A stretch of 64,000 nucleotides of DNA, from contig OZ241348.1 in NCBI GenBank assembly GCA_965199915.1, positions 4,588,001 to 4,652,000 of the forward strand, read 5' to 3'. Under the pieces are notes generated by a model. It was not told the DNA's origin, did not search any database, and saw nothing but the letters and a program-made list of their open reading frames with translations. Positions within the stretch are counted from its first letter, which is position 1, and each line of letters begins with the position of its first letter. The position numbers and the translations under genes are program-made. This document shows positions 1-8,357 of the stretch, piece after piece. Source of the stretch: VXYL01 sp965199915 (GTDB lineage: Bacteria; Pseudomonadota; Gammaproteobacteria; Pseudomonadales; Azotimanducaceae).

Positions 1-375
1 GCCGAACGCTTCCTCTACGGCCACGCGCTGGCGGACAAGGCGCGCCACGTCGCCTACGGCGTGGAGCATCTGCAATACGCCATCGCCCATGTGGACGACC
101 AGCGGCAAATCGTCGCCACGTTGTTCGCCTTCGGCGATGGCGGCCTGTCGCACGATTTGCGCGACCCGGTGCTGCGCGAAGCGCTGGCGATCCTCTTCGG
201 CGGCGGCGTGGCCGGGGCGCGGGGGCGCGGCCTCGCCCGCTACGGCGACTTTCTGCGCGATTTCGTGGCCACCTACTTGGCGTTCTGCCGCTACTTGGAT
301 GTGCCGCGCGATCCGGCCCGCCTGCCGGCGCCGCTCAACGAATACGCGCCAGCGCCTCCGCAAGCCGCCGCCTGA
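1..375 (+). CDS. Ferritin-like domain protein, C-terminal part
   Basis: The frame is open from the first base, so the gene starts before the window. The visible 124 residues begin with a helix carrying ADKARHVAYGVEH; a D/E-x-x-R-H pattern of this kind is common in the last metal-binding helix of ferritin-like di-iron proteins. The end is proline/alanine-rich. The stop overlaps the next start (ATGA), so it leads an operon with two SCP2-like genes, fmdB and a symporter. Substrate and exact family cannot be told from the fragment; a di-iron oxygenase or hydroxylase is only one possibility. Confidence 0.5.
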   Translation, partial: AERFLYGHALADKARHVAYGVEHLQYAIAHVDDQRQIVATLFAFGDGGLSHDLRDPVLREALAILFGGGVAGARGRGLARYGDFLRDFVATYLAFCRYLDVPRDPARLPAPLNEYAPAPPQAAA

Positions 376-818
376 TGCCGGCGGCCGCGGCGTTTCCCTC
401 CGTGCCGTGGTTCGACGCCGTGCGCCGCGTCTTCAACGCGGACGAGAGCTACCGCGGCGCCGGCGGCGGTCGTTGCGATTGCGTGGCCGGGCTGCGCATC
501 GGCGACGCCGTGTTCGTCCTCACGTTCGAGGGGCTCGAGTGCGCCCACGCCGCGCAGGTGGAGGAGGCGGCGCTGGAGGCCGTGGACTTCTACTTGGAGA
601 TGTCGGCCGAGAAGTGGCGCGAGATGATCGCCAACATCGCCGAGCATGGCGCGGCGGACCTGCATCACACCTTGAACACGTTGGACTTGACCTTGGACGA
701 CGGCCTCGCCAAGTCGCGCCACGGCGACCAATACCGCGAGGATCTGTTCTTCCGCTACAACCAGACCTTGCAGTTCTTCTTCAACGCCTCGGCGCGGGTG
801 AAGACGCGCTTCGCCTGA
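375..818 (+). CDS. SCP2 sterol-carrier-like protein (first of two)
   Basis: A 147-residue soluble protein without signal peptide. The stretch DFYLEMSAEKWREMIANI resembles the SCP2 motif in which a hydrophobic strand is followed by S-x-E/D-x-W/F, preceded by a strand-rich half (DAVFVLTFEG). SCP2 domains bind hydrophobic ligands such as lipids or acyl chains. The start is fixed by the ATGA overlap with the upstream stop. A similar protein follows 14 bases downstream, so the two may act as a pair in lipid metabolism with the ferritin-like gene. The assignment rests on motif resemblance only. Confidence 0.45.
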   Translation: MPAAAAFPSVPWFDAVRRVFNADESYRGAGGGRCDCVAGLRIGDAVFVLTFEGLECAHAAQVEEAALEAVDFYLEMSAEKWREMIANIAEHGAADLHHTLNTLDLTLDDGLAKSRHGDQYREDLFFRYNQTLQFFFNASARVKTRFA

Positions 819-832
819 GGAAGGCCGTCTCA

Positions 833-1225
833 ATGGCGCAATTGGATTGGGTGGCACCGGCGGCCGCGGCGTTGAACACGGACGCCGCCTTCCGCCAACT
901 CGGTTCCACGGATCTGCTGCTCGGCTTGCGCTCCGGCCGCGCCGCGCGCGTGGTGGCGTTCGAGGCGTTCGCGGTGGCGGGCGTGGAAGAAGCCGACGAA
1001 GCGCGGCTGCGCGACTGCGACTTGGTGATCGAAATGACGCCGCGCCAGTGGACGGACTACCTGCGGCGGCGCGCCGCCGGAAGCGGCCCGTCGCTGGTCG
1101 CGCTGGACGTGGAACGCGCCATCGCCGGCGCGCCGAATCCGCTCGCGCGGCTCAAGTTCGAGCGCTACCACCTGTCGCTGCAAGCGCTGGTGGATCGCGG
1201 AGCGGCCATCGCCGGCGGCGGCTGA
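833..1225 (+). CDS. SCP2 sterol-carrier-like protein (second of two)
   Basis: 130 residues, soluble. DLVIEMTPRQWTDYLRRR matches the same strand-plus-helix pattern as the preceding protein, and the C-terminal PNPLARLKFERYHL segment looks like the closing helix of an SCP2 fold. The ATG at 833 lies 14 bases after the preceding stop. The last bases of this gene (from 1204) are the left edge of the 1.78 kb repeat found again at 13405. Function is probably binding of a hydrophobic ligand; this is inferred from the fold resemblance. Confidence 0.4.
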   Translation: MAQLDWVAPAAAALNTDAAFRQLGSTDLLLGLRSGRAARVVAFEAFAVAGVEEADEARLRDCDLVIEMTPRQWTDYLRRRAAGSGPSLVALDVERAIAGAPNPLARLKFERYHLSLQALVDRGAAIAGGG

Positions 1226-2983
1226 CACGCCCCGTGCCGCTGTACGAATACCGGTGTCCGCACTGCGACGCCGTCATCGCCAAACTCTTTGGCGTGCGTG
1301 ACGCGCCGCGGCATGTGCCTTGCCCAGGTTGCCGGATCGACGCCGGGCGCATCGTCTCCAAACCGTCCGTGCATCTCTCCGCCGGCGCCAAGGTGGCGCG
1401 GTTGGATCCGAAGTACGACAAGATGGTGGAGCGGGCGATGCGCAACACCGCCGGCGCGGATCCGGACCGCTTGATCAACCGGCGCGGCGACATCGCCAAA
1501 GGCCGCGACGACCCGTGACGGCGTGGCTTGCCCAGCACTGGCTGGCGGCGGCGCTGTTCCTCGCCTACACGGCCATGCTGGTGGTCCACGCCCGCGCCGG
1601 CCTCGTCGCCGGCAAGACCGCGCCGGGCTTCTTCGTCGGCGGCCGGCGGCTTGGCGGGGCGGCCATCGGCGTGTCGTTCTACGCCACGTTCGCCAGCACC
1701 AACAGCTACATCGGGCACGCCGGCAAGGGCTACGAGTACGGCCTCCCGTGGCTGACGATGGCCGTCATGCTGGTGTTGTTCGCTTGGCTGTCGTGGCGGC
1801 TTGTCGCTCCGCGCATGCGGCGCTTCGCCGCGGCGTGGGGCAGCCTCACGGTGCCGGACTTCCTAGCCACGCGCTTTGCGAGCGACCGCGTGCGCGTGGC
1901 GGCGGGCTTGGTGATCGCGTTCTCCAGCCTGCTGTATTTGGTGGCGGTGTTCAAAGGCGCCGCCATCTGCTGCAGGTGTTCGTCGGCATCCCGTATCCGC
2001 TGGCGGTGGGCGCGACGCTGGCGCTCATCGTCGGCTACACGTCCGTGGGCGGCTTCCTCTCCGTGGTGCGCACGGACGTGGCGCAAGGGCTGTTGATGCT
2101 CTGCGGCTCGCTCTTGCTGTTCTTTTTCGTCACCCGCGCCGCCGGCGGCGTGGGCGTGATCGCGGATCTGCCCCGGCAGCCGGGCGCCGAGCACCTGTTC
2201 GAGTGGAACGCGGCCATCCCCTTCGCGGTGTTGCTCGGCATCGCCTTGGCCGGCTCGCTCAAGCTGCTGGTGGACCCGCGCCAAGTGACGCGCTTCTACG
2301 GCCTGAAGGACGAGCGGGCGGTGCGGCTGGGCGTTTGGGTGGCCGTGGCCGGCATCCTCGTCATTCAGTTCTGCCTGTTCCCGCTCGGCCTGTACGCGCG
2401 CTTCCTGCTGCCGGAGGGCGTGGTGGACACCGATTTGGTGGTGCCGACGCTGGTGGGCGACGGGGCGGTGTTCCCCGCCCCCGTCGCGGACTTTCTGGTG
2501 GTGGCCATCCTCGCCGCGGCGATGTCGTCGCTCGACAGCGTGTTGTTGGTGGCGGCTTCCGTGACGGCCCGCGACATCGTCGCGCCGCTCCGGCGAGCGC
2601 CGCCCGAAGATGCGTCGCGCGCCGTGGTGCCGTGGACGCGCGTGGGCATCGTCGCCTACGCGGTGGTCGCGGCGCTGGTGGCGCTGAAACCACCCGGCGG
2701 CATCGTGGAGCTCACGATCTTCTCCGGCAGCCTGTTCGCGGTGTGCTTCGTGCCGACGATTCTGCTCGGCCTGCATTGGCGGCGCGGCAACGCGGCGGCC
2801 GCGCTCTCGGCCTTCGGCCTCGGCGTGGCGGTGCTTCTCGGCTGGCTGCTGCTGGGCTACGACCGCGCCGTTCACGAGGTGTTTCCGGCGCTGGCCGTCT
2901 CCACCGCGGCCTACGTTGCGCTCTCGCTCTTGGGCGGGCGCGTGGAAACAAACGCGGTGCGGCGGCAGTTCGCCGATCCGGGC
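1204..2983 (+). repeat. Direct repeat, left copy (fmdB-symporter)
   Basis: This segment recurs in the same orientation at 13405-15185 with only scattered substitutions and one indel. It starts within the last codons of the second SCP2-like gene and ends just before the symporter stop. The two copies bracket the accessory block 2984-13404. The left copy retains the ancestral upstream operon; the right copy retains the intact symporter. Confidence 0.9.
1234..1518 (+). CDS. FmdB-type zinc-ribbon protein, copy 1
   Basis: 94 residues from a GTG start. The N-terminus MPLYEYRCPHC and a second CPGC pair (Cys8, Cys11, Cys30, Cys33) form the CxxC-CxxC zinc ribbon of the FmdB regulatory family. These small proteins are widespread and their role is poorly defined. 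The TGA overlaps the GTG of the symporter gene (GTGA), so the two are translationally coupled. A near-identical copy is at 13435-13719, differing for example by D/A after the first CPHC and by CPSC instead of CPGC. Confidence 0.8.
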   Translation: MPLYEYRCPHCDAVIAKLFGVRDAPRHVPCPGCRIDAGRIVSKPSVHLSAGAKVARLDPKYDKMVERAMRNTAGADPDRLINRRGDIAKGRDDP

Positions 2984-2992
2984 CCAGCGTAG
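1515..2992 (+). pseudogene. Sodium:solute symporter family, copy 1, frameshifted
   Basis: The reading frame opens with GTG at 1515 and encodes the first membrane helices (APGFFVGGRRLGG, SFYATFASTNSYIGHAGKGYE, typical of SSS transporters). It leaves frame near residue 149: at about 1961-1964 the sequence reads ggcgccgccatctg where the second copy has ggcgccggccacctg, a one-base loss. The rest continues in another frame to the stop at 2990-2992. Compared with the intact copy at 13716-15212 the remainder is almost identical, so inactivation is recent or is a base-calling error. Confidence 0.85.
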
Positions 2993-3241
2993 CGGGACGG
3001 ACGAATTGAACGCTGGCCGGCCATTGCAAGACGTTGGATCGTCGAACTCCCTGACAACCCCTCGAACATCCGCTTGAAACGCAACATCGTGGGCGAGAAG
3101 CGATTCAGTATACTCGGCAGCCAGAAAAACCACTGTGCTGCGCATGGAATCAACGGCGTGCCGGGCACCCGCCGCCCGCCGCACCCCGTGTCGCCCGACG
3201 AGGAAACCGCGGAAAACCGCCAGAGATCAGCAGGATCTTCC

Positions 3242-4573
3242 ATGAACGTTCCGTCCTCAGCCAAGGCGCTGGCCGTTGAACTGGCGCTGGCGGATCACGC
3301 GCAAACGGACGCGGTCGCCGGCTTGCCCGACCAGAATGCACAGCCGATGACCGCCGCCGAGACGAAGGCGATCGACGCGGCACGGCAATGGGCCGCGAAC
3401 GAAGTCCAAATGGTCAATGAAGGTCGATTGGCCGCTGGCGGGGCCTTGGACGAGTGCCGGTCGACGCTTGACGAAGTCGGCGAGGCGCGTCTGGGCATAG
3501 AGAACCAAACGCCACCCAAGCGGAGGAACTTGAACGGGTTTGAGAGGCAGCGTGACGAAGCGAGTGCGGCCTACCGCGCCTTCAAGTCCGACCACAAGCT
3601 CACGCGGGACGCAGCGCGGGACGACCGGATCACGCAGTTGGTGTGGGCAACGGTCGTGGTCGTGATCGAGAGCATCGTCAACTCGTATTTCTACATGCCG
3701 ATCTCCGACCTCGGCCTCTTGGGAGGGTTCTTCACCGCGTTGTTCGTCAGCGTCGTCAACGTTTCATTCGCTTTTCTCGGCGGCGCTCTCGGCCTGCGTT
3801 TTCTCGGCCACATCGAACCGAGCAAAAGACTGGGGGGCATCTTGGCGCTCGTTGTCTGTCTGGCGGTCTGCGCACTGGTCGTCGCATGTTCTGCACTGTT
3901 CCGCGGCCATGTGGACGATCTCAATGCACAGGAATTGGACACCACAACACTGATGGAATCGGCTTGGAAGGCCGCCGTCGAGAGCCTCGCTGCTTTGGAT
4001 GTGTGGGCTCTCTTCAGTTCATTGAACTCCTTTCTGCTGACGTTCGTGGGCACCCTTTGCGCTGTCGTCGGATTCTGGAAAGGATGGGCGTATGACGATC
4101 CCTACCCTGGATTCGGCGCGGCGTACCGACACAAGGAGCAGACACAGCATGAATACGATGATGCCTTGGAGGACGAGGAGCAGCGTCAGAATAGTTGGCG
4201 AGACGAACACCGGAAGAGGCTGCGCTCCCAAGGGGAGCGGCTTCACCGCGCGTCGGATGCAATGTACGCGGCCCGTACCGCTTTCGACAAGCTCGTCGCC
4301 GACGTCCAAGGCATAGGCGAGGCGACAGCACTGCTTGCGAGAGAGCTGCTGAGCGTCTACCGCGACAGCAACCGCAAGGTTCGAGCGACGCCAGCGCCAA
4401 GTTACTTTGACGAATACCCAAGCCCAAGCAGCTTCGCGTCCTTGGACGCCGACGTTCAGAGAGCGGCGAACGCCCTCCCCGACGTGCAAGCCGATGTTCA
4501 ACGGTTGGCGGAAGCGTGCAACGAGGAGCAGAAGGCGATTCAGCGCGCGGTTGGCCTCGATGGCTCGGCGTAG
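3242..4573 (+). CDS. Four-TM coiled-coil membrane protein, gene A of a four-gene operon
   Basis: 443 residues, no family recognised. Residues 1-130 are hydrophilic and helical, followed by four hydrophobic segments at about 132-150, 158-185, 197-220 and 254-279, then a highly charged helical tail (about 295-380) suited to a coiled coil and a Ser/Pro-rich linker. I chose the ATG at 3242 because upstream codons are low-complexity and the hydrophilic domain begins there. The stop overlaps the ATG of the next gene. Topology predicts cytoplasmic N and C termini around a membrane core. Likely a structural or sensing subunit of an envelope-associated complex (inference). Confidence 0.7.
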   Translation: MNVPSSAKALAVELALADHAQTDAVAGLPDQNAQPMTAAETKAIDAARQWAANEVQMVNEGRLAAGGALDECRSTLDEVGEARLGIENQTPPKRRNLNGFERQRDEASAAYRAFKSDHKLTRDAARDDRITQLVWATVVVVIESIVNSYFYMPISDLGLLGGFFTALFVSVVNVSFAFLGGALGLRFLGHIEPSKRLGGILALVVCLAVCALVVACSALFRGHVDDLNAQELDTTTLMESAWKAAVESLAALDVWALFSSLNSFLLTFVGTLCAVVGFWKGWAYDDPYPGFGAAYRHKEQTQHEYDDALEDEEQRQNSWRDEHRKRLRSQGERLHRASDAMYAARTAFDKLVADVQGIGEATALLARELLSVYRDSNRKVRATPAPSYFDEYPSPSSFASLDADVQRAANALPDVQADVQRLAEACNEEQKAIQRAVGLDGSA

Positions 4574-5345
4574 ACGTTCCCGTCCGCCCAAGGCGCCTTT
4601 CATCGCCTTGGCCGGCGTGCTTCTGGTCTTGGCCGCGATGCTTGTCGTCGCGCTCGTTCCACGCGCCGAGTACGACTCGGATTCGCTATGCCCGAAAGGC
4701 GGCGACTATCCGAGAACCGCAGTGCTGATCGACGCCACCGACTCCCTGAGCGCGTCGCAGGTGAAGACCATTCGAGAAGAGGTCAACGCGCTGCGCAATC
4801 GCTTGGCGCTGAACGAATGGGTGGGTATCTTCGTCCTTGACGAAGACAACCTGACGCTTTCGGCACCAGAAGTCGCACTTTGCAATCCTGGAGACGAGTC
4901 TACGGCCAATCCGCTCTATGAAAATCCCATCCAAGTCCAGCGGCGCTTCGAGCAAGAGTTTCGCAGGCCGATCGAACAGGCCGTGGAACGGCTGACCGAC
5001 TTGCCACCGAAGCCCACGTCGCCCATCTTGGAGATGATTCGCGCTGTGGCTCTGAATCGAGATTTCGACTCCACCAAAGGGCGTCGTCTGATCGTGATTT
5101 CGGACATGCTGCAGAACACGGCGAACTACTCGCACTACCGTGAAGGCGCGAACTTCCAGCAATGGCAGGGCACGCGCCAAGCCAAGGAGTTTCTGCAGCT
5201 CTCCCTTCTCGGCGTGGAGGTCGAGATCCTCTACCTCAAGCGTACCGAAGTTCGCGCCCTCCAGACGCACGGCCATGTGGCTTTCTGGGAAGGCTACTTC
5301 GATGCGGTCGGCGCGGTCGTCAATTCGCTCAAGCCCATTCTCTAG
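4560..5345 (+). CDS. Membrane-anchored VWA-like protein, gene B
   Basis: 261 residues. A short basic N-terminus (MARRRRSRPP) precedes one transmembrane helix at about 14-34, so the rest probably faces the periplasm. The exported part starts with AVLIDATDSLS (about 54-64), resembling the first strand and metal site of a von Willebrand factor A domain, and has a later hydrophobic strand RRLIVISDML (about 175-184), as in VWA domains. The metal site is non-canonical (D-A-T-D-S-L-S rather than D-x-S-x-S). The start overlaps gene A by 14 bases and gene C begins 10 bases downstream. Confidence 0.65.
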   Translation: MARRRRSRPPKAPFIALAGVLLVLAAMLVVALVPRAEYDSDSLCPKGGDYPRTAVLIDATDSLSASQVKTIREEVNALRNRLALNEWVGIFVLDEDNLTLSAPEVALCNPGDESTANPLYENPIQVQRRFEQEFRRPIEQAVERLTDLPPKPTSPILEMIRAVALNRDFDSTKGRRLIVISDMLQNTANYSHYREGANFQQWQGTRQAKEFLQLSLLGVEVEILYLKRTEVRALQTHGHVAFWEGYFDAVGAVVNSLKPIL

Positions 5346-5355
5346 GCTGCGGGCC

Positions 5356-6687
5356 GTGGACAACATGCTGAGATGGCCGGTGGCCTACTGCATCGCCGGA
5401 ATCGCCTTGGCATTCGGCTTCGAGTCCGTTCGCGCAAGTTGGTGGGGACTGGCAATCTTGAGCGGTCTGATCGCCCTCTACGCCTTTCTCGCCAAGGGCG
5501 ACAAAGACGAGGGACGTTTTCAAACCGGCGACAACTGCTATTTCATCGGCTTCGTCTACACCCTTTCGATCATCACCGCATCTCTGATCTTGGATGCGGA
5601 GTCGCTGCTGCGCGGGTCGGATCAGCAGAGCTTGCTCACCACGATCGGCATCGCTCTTGGCACCAGTGTCGTGGGGATGGTGGCGCGGTTCTGGCTCGCC
5701 CACGACATTCGCGTCAGCCAAGATGCGCTCGATGAGGCGGTACGAAAGGCAGCCCACGGCGCCGTCGCGCTTGAGGGCACCGTAGAGAAATTGCGTGTGG
5801 CAGTGGCCGGCGCCGCCGAAGCCATCGAGGAGCAGAGCCGCGCCGGCACCACGAATCTGGCCGGCCTCTTCGAGACGGTACACAACCGGCTGGATGCCGC
5901 CGCTAGGCAGGCCAGCAAGGAGCTGCAAACGGTCACAAGTCGGGCTATTGAGCAAATCGGTCAGCAAACGTCGACATTGTCCGAAAGCACGACGAACGTC
6001 GCACGGGAACTTCGCCTCGGCACCGAGGCACATGTCGAGGCAATGCGCGGCTCGCTGGGCACTCTCGCGTCCTCGTCGAACCGCTATGGCCAACAGGTCG
6101 AGGCGTCGGTCAAGAAGGCCAGCGAAACGCTCGAGCAGACCGCGGGCGCGCTGCAGACGCTCGCGAAAGAGGTTGTCGAGCGTTTCGGCCAGCAAGCGTC
6201 GTCGCTGTCCACAAGCACGACGAGCGTGCTCAACGAACTCCAACAGGGCGCCACGCGGCATGTTCGTGTCACTCGCGAGTCGCTTGACCGCCTGTCCTCC
6301 TCGCTCGCAAGCTACGCGCAAGCGTTGGATGCCTCGGTGAAGGACGTCGGCGCAACCGTCGATCGGGGCGCGCGTCAAGCCGTGGCGCAAATCGGCGACG
6401 GCGTTGCGCAAGCGTTCAGGGCAAACCAAAGGGGCTTGGTGGAACTGGCTCAAGGACACGACGTGGGTGCCATCGGCCGGACGTTCGCCCAGCTCAGTCA
6501 AGAGGCCGCAAGGCTGAACGACCAGGTCCGAAGGCTGGCCGGGCGCTCAGGAGTCTCTGACGGCCGAGGTCGAGCGGTTTGCCCGTTTACTTGCCGAGCG
6601 ATCCGGCCCCGGAGAGGCGCCGAGACGGTCATGGGGCCTCTGGCCTTGGCGCAGAAGTGGCAACCACTGATGGCCTTCGATGGCTGA
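5356..6687 (+). CDS. MotA/ExbB/ZorA-topology coiled-coil protein, gene C
   Basis: Starts at GTG 5356, or ATG 5365 in the same frame. Four hydrophobic segments lie at about 8-22, 29-47, 62-79 and 94-114, including a small-residue helix TTIGIALGTSVVGMVARFWL. They are followed by roughly 300 residues of uninterrupted amphipathic helix rich in A, Q, E, S and T, with repeated blocks of the type QIGQQTSTLSESTTNVARELR (residues ~195-215 and ~275-295). This is the architecture of ZorA-like stator proteins with a long cytoplasmic tail, but sequence homology is not evident by eye. Near 6541-6544 an extra base appears to break the frame: the alternative frame continues the helix (AQESLTAEVERFARLLAERS) and stops at 6668-6670. 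Confidence 0.6.
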   Translation: MDNMLRWPVAYCIAGIALAFGFESVRASWWGLAILSGLIALYAFLAKGDKDEGRFQTGDNCYFIGFVYTLSIITASLILDAESLLRGSDQQSLLTTIGIALGTSVVGMVARFWLAHDIRVSQDALDEAVRKAAHGAVALEGTVEKLRVAVAGAAEAIEEQSRAGTTNLAGLFETVHNRLDAAARQASKELQTVTSRAIEQIGQQTSTLSESTTNVARELRLGTEAHVEAMRGSLGTLASSSNRYGQQVEASVKKASETLEQTAGALQTLAKEVVERFGQQASSLSTSTTSVLNELQQGATRHVRVTRESLDRLSSSLASYAQALDASVKDVGATVDRGARQAVAQIGDGVAQAFRANQRGLVELAQGHDVGAIGRTFAQLSQEAARLNDQVRRLAGRSGVSDGRGRAVCPFTCRAIRPRRGAETVMGPLALAQKWQPLMAFDG

Positions 6688-6689
6688 CC

Positions 6690-7775
6690 ATGGCGCAGCC
6701 CACTCGTGACACCTTGGCTTGGGGGAGAGAGACCATCGTCTCGCTCACCCAAACTGAAATCATGCTCGTTCTGGCCGTCGTCATCCTGCTGCTCCTGTTG
6801 GCGAAGAGCGCCGATCTCACTGCTGCGGAGGCGGATGTCGAAGCCCAAAGGCGGCTCAACGTCGCTTTGGAAGAACGCACGGAAGCCACTCAGGAGGAGA
6901 TTCTGGAGCAGAAGATCCAAGCCGATTTGGCGCGGGAAGTGAAGGACGTGCTAATCCGCGGTGGATCAGGACTGCCACGCGGCCCCGCGACGCCAAGCCT
7001 TCAGCCTAGCGACGTTGCGGCCATTGAAGGTGCCTTGCGGGAACAGCGGCAGCGAGCCGCAGAGCAGCAAGCTGTCGACGAAGCCCTGCAACGCGCTGGT
7101 GTGGGGAGTCGGGAGCGGCCCAATGCAAGCCGCATTGAAGAGCTGGGCGCCGAGGCGGGGTTGGCGAAGGTTCTGCGCGAGAGCCTGTCTCCGGAACGCC
7201 GGCGCGAACTGCAGGAGGCGGTGGAGCGAGACGCGGCAGCTAGGCGCGACGCATCGCAACAGGTTGAAGGTGGCGTCCCAGGACCAGAGGAGGTTGGTGC
7301 GAGCGAAGTGCGCGAGGGACGTGAAGACGAAGCTGTGAAGCGCTTGTTGGCGGAGTGGCTGCGCGACGCCCCCACACGCGAAGGAGACGGCGATCAAGTC
7401 GGTTTCGATCCCTGTTGGCCCGGTCCCGGCGGCCACCGAGAGCGACGCTACTACATCGCGTTCGACATCACTTACCAAGAAGAGCGGTTTCTCGTCGAAC
7501 CCCATGCCGACTGGCGGGCCGGCGTAGCGATTGTTGACCGAGCCCTCTCAGCCCCGCTCGCCGTATTGCGCGAGTATCCTAGAGACTGGACAACGCGCGA
7601 GAGCCTTTATGAGTTTGGGAGACGCATCGAGGAAGCCTTGAAGCCGATGCGCAATCGGGGAGAGTACGTTGACGAGTGCCTCCTAGTGACGACGCTAAAC
7701 GAGGAGGCATCGGGTGCGGTGGCCAAGTTCCTGCGGGCCACGGTCCGTCTGTATCCCATCACCAGAGACACCTAA
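6690..7775 (+). CDS. MotB/ExbD/ZorB-topology single-TM protein, gene D
   Basis: 361 residues from ATG 6690. A short N-terminus leads into one transmembrane helix, TEIMLVLAVVILLLLLAKSA (about 22-41). This resembles the ExbD/TolR helix x-P-x-x-D-V-M-L-V-L, with Glu23 where those proteins have the proton-accepting Asp. A charged coiled coil (about 43-90) and a linker follow. A C-terminal domain of about 120 residues starts with FDPCWPGPGG and RRYYIAFDITYQEERF. No OmpA peptidoglycan-binding signature was recognised. It is the last gene of the operon; IS4 debris follows. Confidence 0.65.
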   Translation: MAQPTRDTLAWGRETIVSLTQTEIMLVLAVVILLLLLAKSADLTAAEADVEAQRRLNVALEERTEATQEEILEQKIQADLAREVKDVLIRGGSGLPRGPATPSLQPSDVAAIEGALREQRQRAAEQQAVDEALQRAGVGSRERPNASRIEELGAEAGLAKVLRESLSPERRRELQEAVERDAAARRDASQQVEGGVPGPEEVGASEVREGREDEAVKRLLAEWLRDAPTREGDGDQVGFDPCWPGPGGHRERRYYIAFDITYQEERFLVEPHADWRAGVAIVDRALSAPLAVLREYPRDWTTRESLYEFGRRIEEALKPMRNRGEYVDECLLVTTLNEEASGAVAKFLRATVRLYPITRDT

Positions 7776-7843
7776 ATTTCTGCCTCCGGGAGCGATCAAA
7801 ACAGACCCCATGAGCTCCGCCATCTCATCGTCTTTTTTTGCAC

Positions 7844-8330
<487 letters not shown>

Positions 8331-8357
8331 CTAGGAGTTAAGGGGACAGCAATGAAA

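Noticed and set aside
3242..7775. Calling the four-gene operon a Zorya system
   Set aside because: Topology fits ZorA/ZorB, but no OmpA-like domain in D and no ZorC, ZorD or ZorE homologue is visible; the name would overstate the evidence.
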